The notes beneath the pieces are model-generated. The model saw only the letters and a program-made list of their open reading frames with translations. It ran no database searches and was not told the origin of the DNA. A DNA stretch of 64,000 bases from Devosia chinhatensis (GTDB lineage: Bacteria > Pseudomonadota > Alphaproteobacteria > Rhizobiales > Devosiaceae). The DNA is taken from positions 62,001-126,000 of the forward strand of contig NZ_JZEY01000054.1 in the NCBI RefSeq assembly GCF_000969445.1, given 5' to 3'. This document shows positions 36,690 to 45,433 of the stretch, piece after piece. The translations under genes were made by a program, and so were the position numbers. Every line of letters begins with the position of its first letter. Position 1 is the first letter of the stretch.

Positions 36690-36827
36690 ATGAGCAAGCC
36701 CGATACACAGAAGTCCGACAAGCCGCAGGACAAGCCGGCGGAAACCACCCGCTCTGACGAAATCCGCGACGAGACGCTTGACGAGGTTTCCGGCGGCCGC
36801 CGGACGCGCCCTGCATCGCCGATGTGA
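36690..36827 (+). CDS. Double-glycine-leader precursor peptide 3 (45 residues)
   Basis: ATG 36690 follows AGAGGAAG and the frame ends TGA at 36825-36827. The Lys/Asp/Pro-rich leader ends IRDETLDEVSGG with GG at 35-36; the predicted core is RRTRPASPM, nine residues with three Arg. Same operon as precursors 1 and 2. The gene is too short for most gene finders, so it is likely to be missed in standard annotation. Confidence 0.8.
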   Translation: MSKPDTQKSDKPQDKPAETTRSDEIRDETLDEVSGGRRTRPASPM

Positions 36828-36840
36828 CACATGCAAAATG

Positions 36841-36864
36841 TGGGTCGGTCGCAAGGCCGACCCA
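36841..36864. terminator. Hairpin with GCAA tetraloop between convergent peptide operon and AraC gene
   Basis: Arms TGGGTCGGTC (36841-36850) and GGCCGACCCA (36855-36864) pair (one G-U) around a GCAA loop. It lies 13 bp after the last precursor stop and 14 bp from the AraC-gene stop on the other strand, a suitable place for a bidirectional terminator. No long T-run is visible, so termination strength is uncertain. Confidence 0.6.
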
Positions 36865-36878
36865 GTATGCCCGCACCC

Positions 36879-37775
36879 TCATAGTCCATTCAGCCAGGAT
36901 GCAAATGGCCTGTCGGAGAAGGGATGCTGGATACTGGCGGCGTGCAGCAGGCTTTCCCGCGCGCTTGCCCGAACATCGCTGGGCGTGTAGCCGAAGCGCT
37001 GGCGGAAAGCGCGGGCAAAATGGGACTCGCTGGCAAAACCAAGCCCATGGGCGATGGTTGACACCAGGCGCAGTTCCTGCGCGTCGCTGAGCAGGCGAAA
37101 GGCCCGCTCCAGACGCCGCTCCTGCACAAAGGCAGCGACACCCCCCAAGGGCTCGAACAGCCTGTATAGGGCAGACCGGGACAGGCCGAGCGCCCGGGCG
37201 ATCTTGCCAGGCGACAGGTCTGGGTCTCCCAGATGGGCGTTGACATAATGGCGTGCCCGTTGCGTCACGGCCATGGCCACGGCATCCCGTCCTCTTTCCT
37301 GCCCCTTGGCTGTGCTCGACAGGGTCGCCGCCATGAGGTCGATCAAGGCCTTGGTGGTCCCGTCGGCCTGTTCGCGCAAGAGGTTCGGCGCCTGCTGGTT
37401 GAGCAGGATGATGAACCCCTTGAGCAGATCGATGCCAGGGCCGGACAGCGTCAGGTCATGCAGATATTCGGCGCCGCCCACGGCTTCGGCGACGGTATCG
37501 CGCGGCAGGATAATACAGATATTGTGCGAAGCGATCGGCGCGAAGTCGAGCGTCTGGCCGAAATCGACCAGATTGAGCGTTGAGCCGCTGTCACTCATAT
37601 CGACCCGCAGCATGAAGTGATCCAGCATGTCCGAGCGCAGCTTGGCCTTGCTGCGGCCGAACAGGAACGGGCTGGTCCGCATCTCGCTGACAATCATGCG
37701 ACCGAGATGAGCATTGCGCAGCGCTATCGAGAAGGCCTGCTCATCGGGAAAGCGGGTCTCGAACATGACCCCCAC
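36879..37775 (-). CDS. AraC-family transcriptional regulator
   Basis: The 298-residue product has an N-terminal ~170-residue AraC-binding-like domain (LRSDMLDHFMLRVDMSDSG) and a C-terminal double helix-turn-helix: LSPGKIARALGLSRSALYRLFE, broken here as LSPGKIARALG / LSRSALYRLF, and IAHGLGFASESHFARAFRQR with FGYTPSDVR. GTG 37775 is preferred, with GGAG six bases upstream; ATG 37766 is possible. It is convergent with the three precursor peptides and is the best candidate for their regulator, perhaps responding to a product of the system (inference). Confidence 0.87.
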   Translation of the reverse strand: MGVMFETRFPDEQAFSIALRNAHLGRMIVSEMRTSPFLFGRSKAKLRSDMLDHFMLRVDMSDSGSTLNLVDFGQTLDFAPIASHNICIILPRDTVAEAVGGAEYLHDLTLSGPGIDLLKGFIILLNQQAPNLLREQADGTTKALIDLMAATLSSTAKGQERGRDAVAMAVTQRARHYVNAHLGDPDLSPGKIARALGLSRSALYRLFEPLGGVAAFVQERRLERAFRLLSDAQELRLVSTIAHGLGFASESHFARAFRQRFGYTPSDVRASARESLLHAASIQHPFSDRPFASWLNGL

Positions 37776-37986
37776 CCGGTGACTCCAGGTCGAGGCATCC
37801 GAAGAAATCAGTTCGCTGTTTGGAACAAGAAGATTCGCGCTCAGCTCTTGCGCCCCCTTTTGCCAAGTGCTTATGCCAACTCGATTTCCCCTTTACAGCA
37901 ACATGGGTGCGCCAGCCAGTAAAGTCGTCGTGGGTCGTCAAACGGGCGGGGAAAGAGGCCTGGCGGCGCTGTCCCCGCGCACGGAT

Positions 37987-38991
37987 CTATTGCAGCCTTG
38001 CAAGAGCCTCCACCGAACGGTCATCACCAAGTTCGGCGCCTTTCGCATAGTGAATGCGCGCCGCATTCAGGTCGCTTGACAGGCCCAGGCCATTCTCGGC
38101 CATGTAGCCGAGGACAAAATGACCGCCGCCATCCTCAGTATCGGCGGCCCTGCGCGCCATTGCTTCTGCCTCGGCGAAGTCAGCTGCCACGCCCTCATAT
38201 TCGCCCAGATAGAAATAGGCGGCCGCGGCGGTGGCACTGGCTTCACCCGCGGCCTCCGCTGCCAGGAAATAGTCAAGCGCTAGCGGGCCATCTTGGGGTA
38301 CGAGATCGCTGTCGGCATAGAGATAGCCCAGTTGCAGCATGGCATAACTGTCGCGCAACGCGGCGGCCCGTTCGAGCAATTCTATGCCACCGTGCACGTC
38401 GCGCTCGATGCCATCGGCATTGAGCTTCATCATGCCCAGATCGGCCAGCGCAAAGCGGTGATCCTTGGCGGCGGCCCGGGCAAAGAGTTCAGCCGCCATG
38501 GCATCGTCCTTCTCGATGCCTTCGCCGGCGCGATAGCTAAGGCCCAGACTGTAGAGACCCGGAGCATAGTCCTGCGCTGCCGATGCTTGGAGCAGTGCAA
38601 AGGAGCGCTCGAAATCCTTTTCGATGCCCTTGCCATCCACAAGCGAGTCACCCAGCAATTGCTGGGCCATGGCGTTGCCCGCTTCAGCCGCGAGTTCGAT
38701 ATGGGGATACATGGCCTCATAATTCTGGCCGATATAATGGGCCCGCGCGAGCCGGGCGCGGGAGAGCATGTCGTCAGGGTCTAGCTTTATTGCTGCAGAA
38801 CAGGCGATGACGGCAGCATCGATGTCCACATCCATCTGGTCCTTGCCGATGCTCTCAAAGCCCTCCTCATCGGGATTGGCTGCCAGCGCAGCACAATCGT
38901 CCTGTGCCGCGGCGAGGCCAGGGGACGATGCACAGCAAACCATACAGATTGTCGCAAGCCCGATCCCAAGAAGGTTCGTCCGTTTCGCCAT
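37987..38991 (-). CDS. Secreted Sel1/TPR-like repeat protein
   Basis: The 334-residue product has a signal peptide (LLGIGLATICMVCCASSPGLAAA, split as LLGIGLATICMV and CCASSPGLAAA) followed by a run of Sel1-like repeats of ~36 residues with GxxY/G-A spacing (LYSLGLSYRAGEGIEKDDAMA, split LYSLGLSYRAG / EGIEKDDAMA; YAMLQLGYLYADSD). Such periplasmic repeat proteins act as protein-interaction scaffolds. The Cys-Cys near the signal end might allow lipidation but lacks a good lipobox. No functional link to the neighbours is evident. Confidence 0.75.
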   Translation of the reverse strand: MAKRTNLLGIGLATICMVCCASSPGLAAAQDDCAALAANPDEEGFESIGKDQMDVDIDAAVIACSAAIKLDPDDMLSRARLARAHYIGQNYEAMYPHIELAAEAGNAMAQQLLGDSLVDGKGIEKDFERSFALLQASAAQDYAPGLYSLGLSYRAGEGIEKDDAMAAELFARAAAKDHRFALADLGMMKLNADGIERDVHGGIELLERAAALRDSYAMLQLGYLYADSDLVPQDGPLALDYFLAAEAAGEASATAAAAYFYLGEYEGVAADFAEAEAMARRAADTEDGGGHFVLGYMAENGLGLSSDLNAARIHYAKGAELGDDRSVEALARLQ

Positions 38992-39337
38992 GTCATGCCC
39001 TCGCCTTTGAAACGCGCTTATATCTGCCAACTGATATCGCCCATCGGCAAAAGCAGTTAGCAGACGCGTCTCGGAAACTGGTTGCAGACTTGTGATCACG
39101 TCCCAGAGTCAATTCGAAACGACTCTAATTCCTGGGCGGGAGAGAGGCGTGAGTAATATTCGCTTGGTCTCTAGATTTCAGGCGGTCCATCCAGCAACGA
39201 CACCCGCTTTGGCCTATGCAGGCCGAATATGAGCGTCTGCTTTCCTCGGCAAGCACAGGCAAGTCGACCTTTCGCAATCGGCACCATTCACCAGTTGGCG
39301 CGCTTTGCGATCAAGCTGAACGCACACCCCGTCATTG
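38992..39337. other. Gene-free stretch (346 bp)
   Basis: Between the Sel1-protein start and the end of the kinase gene, both on the minus strand. It must hold the promoter of the Sel1 gene, but I see no convincing -35/-10 pair, hairpin, repeat or plausible small ORF. Confidence 0.5.
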
Positions 39338-40276
39338 TCAGGGGACTTTCAAACCTGTGGCAAAGACATGCTGCCAAGCAGAATTGGCATGCAATTGCGC
39401 CGCCGAGAGGGCGGCATCGCCCTTGTTGGTCACGATAACAGTCCCCGGCAGGCTGCGTCGTGCCTGCTCCAAGATTGCGGGGTGGAGATCGAACACACCA
39501 CCCACGAGTCCCACAGGCGCGTTGCCGCAGCGGCTCAAGAGTGCCGATCCGAGCGCGGCCAGTTCGGTTCCCGCTCTATGCAGTATGTCCAGGGCTGTCG
39601 CGTCACCCGCCGAAGCGGCTTGGGCCACAGCGACGCTAAGGGTCCCGATCCGTCCGCGGTCACCCGCATAAACGAACTGTCGCACATCGCTCCAGGAGTC
39701 CCCGCCTACGGCTTTGAACATAGCGGTCGCCAAAGGCTTCAATGCGTCGAAATTTCCGTTGCGATCATGGGCGCGGTAAATCAGATCGAGCGCCTCAAGG
39801 GCAATCCAGCTGCCCGATCCGGCATCGTCGATGAGAATGCCGCGCCCGCCAACGCGCGTAACTATGCCATCAGCGGCGACATGCACGCCAATTGAGCCGG
39901 TGCCGGCGGAGATCAGATGCCCCTCACCAGGCGCGAAATTGGCAAGATAGGCCAGCACAATGTCGTCGATCAGCCTGATCTGCTCGGGCTTTGTCGACAG
40001 AGCTTCGCAAATCAGTGCCTTGACCTCGACTTCTACCGCTTCGCCGTAGCCGGTCATGCCGCCGAATACAGTGACGACTTGCAGCAGTTCGGCCGAAAGC
40101 GCCTTAGCAATGGCACCGAATGCGCTAGAGAGCCGCTGGCGCTCTGCGTGATTGAAGATATGGCCGGTCGCTCCGGCGACCTTGCCACGCGCCAGTACGG
40201 CGCCAGAAGCGTTGCAGGCAACCCAGCGGCTGGCCGTGCCACCGATATCAAAGCCCAGATGCACATCACGCATCAT
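39338..40276 (-). CDS. N-acetylglucosamine kinase-like protein (BadF/BcrA ATPase family)
   Basis: The 312-residue ASKHA-fold kinase has phosphate-1 motif GFDIGGTASRWVA, phosphate-2 ISAGTGSIGVHV, GGRGILIDDAGSGSWIALEAL and adenosine motif VGLVGGVF. The family includes eukaryotic-type GlcNAc kinases and bacterial amino-sugar kinases. In this island it would phosphorylate GlcNAc (or MurNAc) released by NagZ in the cytoplasm. It overlaps nanE by 4 bp. Confidence 0.8.
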   Translation of the reverse strand: MMRDVHLGFDIGGTASRWVACNASGAVLARGKVAGATGHIFNHAERQRLSSAFGAIAKALSAELLQVVTVFGGMTGYGEAVEVEVKALICEALSTKPEQIRLIDDIVLAYLANFAPGEGHLISAGTGSIGVHVAADGIVTRVGGRGILIDDAGSGSWIALEALDLIYRAHDRNGNFDALKPLATAMFKAVGGDSWSDVRQFVYAGDRGRIGTLSVAVAQAASAGDATALDILHRAGTELAALGSALLSRCGNAPVGLVGGVFDLHPAILEQARRSLPGTVIVTNKGDAALSAAQLHANSAWQHVFATGLKVP

Positions 40277-40938
40277 GCAGGCACACCGCCAGAAACGAAT
40301 TTTCGGGTGATTTCGCGCGGATTGGTAATCATGGTTCCAACGACAACGGCATAAGCGCCGGCCTCGAACGCCTGCCGCACGAGGTCCGGCGAATTGTACC
40401 GCCCCTCGGCAATCACCGGAACCGACAAGCGGCTCGCGAGCGCCTCGATCAGTTTGAGGTCCGGCATATCAGGCTTTGGCTGCGTCGCCTCGGTATAGCC
40501 GGAAAGCGTCGTTGCCACATAGGTCGCGCCACTCTCTGCCGCTGCCAGTCCTTCATCGAGTGTCGAGATATCGGCGAAGACTTCGGCACCTAGTTCTGCA
40601 CGAATGCGCCGGATCAGTACGTCCGACGCCTCACCCGCACGCGGACGGGGCGTGCAGTCGAGCGCTACGATCTCCGCCCCTGCCGTCACGATGGTCTCGG
40701 CCGCCGCGAAATCGGGGGTGATATAGACCGGAAATGTGTCCGAAAACACCTTGTGGATACCGATCACCGGCAGGCCTGCGGCTTTGACCGCTGCGATGTC
40801 GTCGGGCCCATTGGCGCGGATCGCGACCGCCCCGCCATCGCGCGCCGCAAGCGCCATGGCACCCATAAATTGCGGCCCATGCAGAGGGTTATCCGCCCGC
40901 GCCTGGCATGAGACGATAAGGCCTTTTTCCAGTTTCAT
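40273..40938 (-). CDS. nanE: N-acetylmannosamine-6-phosphate 2-epimerase NanE
   Basis: The 221-residue TIM-barrel protein has the NanE motifs LIVSCQARADNPLHGPQFM, VIGIHKV, VALDCTPRPR and SGYTEATQ-KPDMPDLKL. It interconverts ManNAc-6-P and GlcNAc-6-P. Start ATG 40938 overlaps the permease stop (TAATG). With MurQ and a GlcNAc kinase it feeds amino-sugar phosphates into the GlcNAc-6-P pool; nagA and nagB are not in the window. Catabolism of sialic acid or ManNAc is possible, but no nanA is seen. Confidence 0.9.
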   Translation of the reverse strand: MKLEKGLIVSCQARADNPLHGPQFMGAMALAARDGGAVAIRANGPDDIAAVKAAGLPVIGIHKVFSDTFPVYITPDFAAAETIVTAGAEIVALDCTPRPRAGEASDVLIRRIRAELGAEVFADISTLDEGLAAAESGATYVATTLSGYTEATQPKPDMPDLKLIEALASRLSVPVIAEGRYNSPDLVRQAFEAGAYAVVVGTMITNPREITRKFVSGGVPA

Positions 40939-41804
40939 TACTTCACCGCGCCGGACGTCATGCCGGCAATGAACTGCTTGGAGAGCAGAATATAAATGAT
41001 GATGATGGGCGCCGCCGACAGCGTTAGCCCCGAGAACAGCACGCCCCAATCGGTCGTATATTCGCCCATGAACGTGGTTAGCCCCTGCGGCAGGGTTTTC
41101 AGATTATCGTTCTGGATGAAGACCAGCGGGAAAAAGAAGTCGTTCCAGATCGGCACCACGTTCTGGATACCGGCAATCACCATGGCTGGCCTGACCAACG
41201 GCAGCATGATGGACCACATGATCCGCGCTTCGCTTGCCCCATCCATGCGGGCGGCGTCTTCCAGCTCGTTGGGCAGCGAACGGATGAAACCGGTCATGAT
41301 GAACACCGTCGTCGGCAGGCCCATGGCCGTGTAGACGAAGATGAGGCTGAGCTGATTGTTGAGGATCGAAAGGTCCCGCATCAGCATGAAGAGCGGAATG
41401 ATGGCAAGCTTGAGCGGCAGCGTCAGCCCGGCCAGGAAGAACATCAGGATAAAGCCCGAACCGGTGAATGAGTAGCGCCCGATCGCATAGGCTGCCATGG
41501 TGCCCAACGTCAGGATCAGGACCATCGAGGCTCCGGTAACCACAAAGGAATTAAGCAGGTAGCGCAGGAAATTAGTCTCGGTCCAGATTTTCACGAAGTT
41601 CCCGACATTGGAAAAATCGGGGATCGAGAAAGGCGATTGGAATATCTGCGGCGTGGTTTTGAAGGCGGAGAACACCATGATGATGATCGGCGCCAGCATG
41701 ATGATCGTGTTGGCGATGAGGATGATCTGCAACAGGCCATCGCGTCCCAGCGCCCCCAGAATGCCCTTGCGCTCATAATAGGCGTTGTCCGCTGCCGCAC
41801 TCAT
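40938..41804 (-). CDS. Carbohydrate ABC transporter permease (MalG/UgpE-like)
   Basis: The 288-residue, six-helix permease has the EAA motif in LEDAARMDGASEARIMWSIMLP. It is the second membrane subunit of a CUT1-type sugar importer formed with the adjacent permease, binding protein and ATPase. It is expressed as one unit with nanE and the kinase, so the substrate is probably an amino sugar (GlcNAc, ManNAc or MurNAc); the exact sugar cannot be read from the sequence. Confidence 0.88.
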   Translation of the reverse strand: MSAAADNAYYERKGILGALGRDGLLQIILIANTIIMLAPIIIMVFSAFKTTPQIFQSPFSIPDFSNVGNFVKIWTETNFLRYLLNSFVVTGASMVLILTLGTMAAYAIGRYSFTGSGFILMFFLAGLTLPLKLAIIPLFMLMRDLSILNNQLSLIFVYTAMGLPTTVFIMTGFIRSLPNELEDAARMDGASEARIMWSIMLPLVRPAMVIAGIQNVVPIWNDFFFPLVFIQNDNLKTLPQGLTTFMGEYTTDWGVLFSGLTLSAAPIIIIYILLSKQFIAGMTSGAVK

Positions 41805-42721
41805 AGCTGGATCTCCCGGGCGCGCAAACGCGTCGTGATCACGCCGGCAACCACCGCGATGAAGAGGAAGATGATGACCGCCAGCGCCGAGCCGAGGCCG
41901 AAATTCTGCTGCCCGGCCGACACGTTGCCAAAGGCCGTGCGGTAGAAATAAAGGCCCAGCACGTCGGTCGAGCCGAAGGGCGAGCCATCAAGCCCGCCCA
42001 TGATATAGGGCAGCTCGAACCAGTTGAATGCGCCCACGAACAAGAGCGTGAAGACTATGGTGGCGCTGGGCGCGACCAGAGGCCAGACAATCTTGGTGAT
42101 CTTGACCCACTCGCTTTCGGTTTCCATGCGCACGGCGTCGAGGATTTCGCCGGGAATGCGCTGCATGCCGGCCAGAAACACCAGCGTCGGGAAACCAACC
42201 ATATGCCAGGCCTGCGCGATGATGATGCTCCACAGCGCGGTACCGCTTTGCCCCAGCCAGGGCTGCGCCAGCCATCCAAGGCCGATGGATTTGAGCGAGA
42301 TATTCACCACGCCGAAGAGCGGGTGGTAAAACAGCTTGAAAAGATAGGCGACGATGATGGTGGAGAGAACCACCGGCAGAAATACCGCAATGCGGTGGAA
42401 GCGCGCGCCGGGCAGTTCGCGCCAGAGCGCATAGGCGAGCAGAAAACCAAGTCCGTTTTGCAGCACCATCAACGCGAAAAAGACGATGACATTGTTCTTG
42501 AACGCGTTGAGCGTCCAGCTGCGATAGGGCTCGACAAACAACACGGTGTGAAAATTCTGCAGACCCACGAAGTCGAGGCGCCGCAATCCCTGCCAGTCGA
42601 AGAAGGCATAAGCGAACGCAGACAGGATCGGATAGACGATGAACAGCGCCACAAAGGCCAGTGGCGGCACGATCAGCATGGTGATCCAGAGGCCGCGGCC
42701 TGTCATCCGGAGTTGGGGCAT
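41801..42721 (-). CDS. Carbohydrate ABC transporter permease (MalF/UgpA-like)
   Basis: The 306-residue permease has the EAA-type motif EILDAVRMETESEWVKITKIVWP, split EILDAVRMETES / EWVKITKIVWP. ATG 42721 (MPQLRMTGRG) is chosen; the longer frame upstream runs through a repeat element and is not coding. It overlaps the MalG-like gene by 4 bp. It pairs with that subunit to form the channel of the amino-sugar importer. Confidence 0.87.
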   Translation of the reverse strand: MPQLRMTGRGLWITMLIVPPLAFVALFIVYPILSAFAYAFFDWQGLRRLDFVGLQNFHTVLFVEPYRSWTLNAFKNNVIVFFALMVLQNGLGFLLAYALWRELPGARFHRIAVFLPVVLSTIIVAYLFKLFYHPLFGVVNISLKSIGLGWLAQPWLGQSGTALWSIIIAQAWHMVGFPTLVFLAGMQRIPGEILDAVRMETESEWVKITKIVWPLVAPSATIVFTLLFVGAFNWFELPYIMGGLDGSPFGSTDVLGLYFYRTAFGNVSAGQQNFGLGSALAVIIFLFIAVVAGVITTRLRAREIQL

Positions 42722-42776
42722 GTTGGACTCGCTTGGTTTGCGCCTGGTCTCAACCTGATGTCCTGAATTCCACCGC

Positions 42777-42839
42777 GTCATCCCCGCGAAAGCGGGGGCT
42801 TCGGATTCTGCTACGGGGTTCCGCCTGCGCGGAAATGAC
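42777..42839. repeat. REP-like palindromic repeat, copy 1
   Basis: A 63-bp element bounded by GTCAT and ATGAC, containing CCCCGC-GAAA-GCGGGG and a second GC-rich arm CCGCCTGCGCGG. It has the form of the widespread dispersed repeat of alpha- and betaproteobacteria whose translation reads PAFAGMT. It sits between the binding-protein and permease genes, where it can also act as an mRNA hairpin. Copy 2 is at 54371-54433. Confidence 0.65.
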
Positions 42840-42905
42840 CTCGCGGTGAACAGGGCTTGCGGTGACCGCGCGCCGGGCGCGGGCACCAAGGGCGACAGTA
42901 TGGGC

Positions 42906-44147
42906 TTACTGCTGGAATGGTTCGTACCAGGCTGCGAGACCGGTGGTCAGTGCTTCCCCGATCGCTTCCGGCGTGGTTTCGCCGGCAAACAGCTTCTGCA
43001 TTTCGCCCTGGATCAGCACCGAGCCGGACGGCTCGCCGAAGCGGAAATGGGCCAGCATCAGATAGGGGATCGAGCTCTGGTTAAGGTCGTTGACCTCGGC
43101 CAGGAGGGGGTCGTTGAACGAGACGCCGGGAATGGTCGAGATATTGCTCAGCGTGTCGGCAAAGGCCTGGCCGAATTCGGGGCTGGCCAGATAGTTGAGG
43201 AACAGGATCGAGGCTTCCTTGTTAGCGCCTGCCGCATTGGCCGCATAACCGCCGTCGAAATAGAGCGCGACGAGCTTTTCATTGTCCGCCTCGATGGCAG
43301 GTGCCGCAAAGACGCCGAGTTCGATATCGGGATTCTGTGCCTTGAAAGTCGCCAGCTCATAGGAGCCGCCCACGAACATGCCGGCCATGCCGGCCGAAAA
43401 GAGCTGCTGGGCAGACGGATAGTCGAGACCGATGAAGCCATCGGGGAAGTAATTCTGCGCCAGCTCGTTCACTTCGGCCAGGGCGGTGGTGAACCGGGTG
43501 TCGGTGAAATCTGCGTCGCCGCTCATCAAACCATCATAGAAATCCTTGCCCATCAAGCTCGAGCCAAGCCCGAAGGTCACAGTCTCGTTCTGCCAGGCCG
43601 TTGCCGTGCCATTGGCGAAGGGGATCACGCCGGCATCCTTGAGCGTCTGGCTAAGGGCTTCGAGTTCGGCCCATGTTTGGGGCTCTTCGAGGCCATTGGC
43701 GTCGAAGAGAGCCTTGTTATAGATGACGAGCTGGGTCTGGCTGGCAAAGGGCACGGCGTAGACGACGCCGTCCGAACGCATGCTTTCCGCTGCCAGGGCA
43801 GGGGCAGCAAAGTCGGCGAGTGCCGGAACGCTCTCCGTCGAGAGGGGCTCGAGATAGCCGGCTGCAGCCACGTTTTCGAGCCCGCCATAGGCACGCACCA
43901 TCATCACGTCCGGCCCGGTACCGCCGGCGAGGGCGGTGGACAGGATCGTGTTGTAGTTGGCGGCCTCAAAGGTCTCGAACTTGACGGTAATGCCTGGATT
44001 TGCGGCCTCGAACGTGTCGATGAACTGCTCGTAGGCGGCGCGGTCTTCCTGACGCCAGCTCCAGAAGGTCAAGTCCTGCGCCAGCGCGGGAGCCGCCACT
44101 ATGATGGCGGCGAGGCCAGCGCCGATACGGATCAGATTGGACTTCAT
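42906..44147 (-). CDS. Carbohydrate ABC transporter substrate-binding protein
   Basis: The 413-residue product has a signal peptide (LIRIGAGLAAIIVAAPALAQ) and a family-1 extracellular solute-binding fold: FWSWRQEDRAAYEQFIDTFE at the N-terminus, GTGPDVMMVRAYGGLENVAA, MFVGGSYELATFK and a Trp-rich C-terminus. It binds the sugar in the periplasm. RBS AGGGA precedes ATG 44147. It lies 47 bp after the ATPase gene in a promoter-proximal position. Confidence 0.88.
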   Translation of the reverse strand: MKSNLIRIGAGLAAIIVAAPALAQDLTFWSWRQEDRAAYEQFIDTFEAANPGITVKFETFEAANYNTILSTALAGGTGPDVMMVRAYGGLENVAAAGYLEPLSTESVPALADFAAPALAAESMRSDGVVYAVPFASQTQLVIYNKALFDANGLEEPQTWAELEALSQTLKDAGVIPFANGTATAWQNETVTFGLGSSLMGKDFYDGLMSGDADFTDTRFTTALAEVNELAQNYFPDGFIGLDYPSAQQLFSAGMAGMFVGGSYELATFKAQNPDIELGVFAAPAIEADNEKLVALYFDGGYAANAAGANKEASILFLNYLASPEFGQAFADTLSNISTIPGVSFNDPLLAEVNDLNQSSIPYLMLAHFRFGEPSGSVLIQGEMQKLFAGETTPEAIGEALTTGLAAWYEPFQQ

Positions 44148-44194
44148 TTGTGTTCCCTCTCCTTGAAACAACATTGGTATGTCTGTGCTCACCC

Positions 44195-45259
44195 CTATGG
44201 GGTCAGCCGCCGGCCATCCTCGGCGGAAAAGAAATGCGCCGCGTCCGGATTGAGCGTTACGCGCACCGCCGCGTCGGGCGGGTAGACCTCGTTCGGTCCC
44301 GTGCGGGCCGCCAGCAATGTGCCGTCATTCAACCGCACATAGACATAGGCGTTGTCGCCCAGATATTCGGTGTAAACGACCTGAGCATGCAGCCCTGCGA
44401 CCTCGCTGCCCCGATGAAGATTCACCGCATCAGGGCGAAGGCCGAGCTTGAAGCTGTCGCCATCCGGCAGTCTGTCGATGACCAGTGATCCGCCGTCGAC
44501 AACGCTCAGCCGATTACCCTGGCGTGTCACATTCACCAGCGTCATGCGCGGCGAGCCGATAAAGGTCGCGACAAAGGTATTGGCCGGCTTTTCATAGAGT
44601 TCGCGCGGCGAGCCGACCTGTTCGATCCGCCCGGTATTCATCACCACGATCTTGTCGGCCAGCGTCATCGCTTCGACCTGATCGTGGGTCACATAAATCA
44701 TCGTGCCGCCGATATCGCGGTGCAGCTTTGCAATCTCGAGGCGCACGTCCGAGCGTAAGGCGGCGTCGAGATTAGACAGCGGCTCATCGAGCAGGAACAC
44801 GGCTGGCTTGCGCACCAACGCCCGCCCGATCGCCACGCGCTGGCGCTGTCCACCGGACAATTCGCGCGGCTTGCGCTTGAGCAGCTCATCGAGCCGCAAC
44901 ATGCGCGAGGCTTCGGCGATGCGGCTCTCGACCTCGGCCTTGTCGAGCCCCATCAGGCGTGCGCCGAAAGCCATGTTTTCATAGACATCCATATGCGGGT
45001 AAAGCGCATAGGACTGGAATACCATGGCAATGCCGCGCCGGCTGGGCGGCACGTCATTCATCAGCTTGCCATTGAGCACGAACTCGCCGCCCGAAATCGG
45101 GTCGAGCCCGGCAATGAGACGCAAGAGGGTGGACTTGCCACAGCCAGAAGGGCCGACGAACACCACGAGTTCGCGGTCCCCGATCTCGAGATCGATCCCG
45201 TGCAGCACCGCCGTGTTCTTGAACTGCTTCTTGATGCCGCGAAGCGAAAGCTGAGCCAA
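44195..45259 (-). CDS. Sugar ABC transporter ATP-binding protein (UgpC/MsmK-like)
   Basis: The 354-residue product has Walker A GPSGCGKST, Q-loop VFQSYALYPHM, signature LSGGQRQRVAIGRAL, Walker B VFLLDEPLSNLD, H-loop VTHDQVEA, then a TOBE/OB regulatory domain to the end. It energises the adjacent CUT1 permeases. The start is taken as TTG 45259 because GGAGGG lies four to five bases upstream; an ATG at 45349 would place the operator inside the gene. It is first gene of the sugar-ABC-nanE-kinase operon. Confidence 0.87.
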   Translation of the reverse strand: MAQLSLRGIKKQFKNTAVLHGIDLEIGDRELVVFVGPSGCGKSTLLRLIAGLDPISGGEFVLNGKLMNDVPPSRRGIAMVFQSYALYPHMDVYENMAFGARLMGLDKAEVESRIAEASRMLRLDELLKRKPRELSGGQRQRVAIGRALVRKPAVFLLDEPLSNLDAALRSDVRLEIAKLHRDIGGTMIYVTHDQVEAMTLADKIVVMNTGRIEQVGSPRELYEKPANTFVATFIGSPRMTLVNVTRQGNRLSVVDGGSLVIDRLPDGDSFKLGLRPDAVNLHRGSEVAGLHAQVVYTEYLGDNAYVYVRLNDGTLLAARTGPNEVYPPDAAVRVTLNPDAAHFFSAEDGRRLTP

Positions 45260-45331
45260 ATCACCCTCCGTCAGTCCCGCTCGGCGAGCAGGTACAGGGT
45301 CAGAACCGCACCCCTCATGGCGGCCCGACTG

Positions 45332-45365
45332 TGGAATACTAAATTCCAAAAAAAGTTTCTGTCAA
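45332..45365 (-). promoter_or_regulatory. Promoter and RpiR/MurR-type operator of the sugar ABC operon
   Basis: On the minus strand TTGACA (45365-45360) is followed after 18 bp by TAGTAT (45341-45336). The 17-bp palindrome TGGAAT-N5-ATTCCA (45332-45348) covers the -10 box, a classical repressor position. The same palindrome stands in the murQ/rpiR divergent region. Confidence 0.72.
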
Positions 45366-45433
45366 GAATAGATGATTACATGGCGGGCAAATGCTACCAT
45401 TGCCTCAGGAGCGGGCAATGTCAGGCGCAGCGG

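Noticed and set aside
42722..42889. Longer N-terminus for the MalF-like permease
   Set aside because: The extension translates a REP-like element (PAFAGMT type) and lacks an RBS; ATG 42721 fits the family start.
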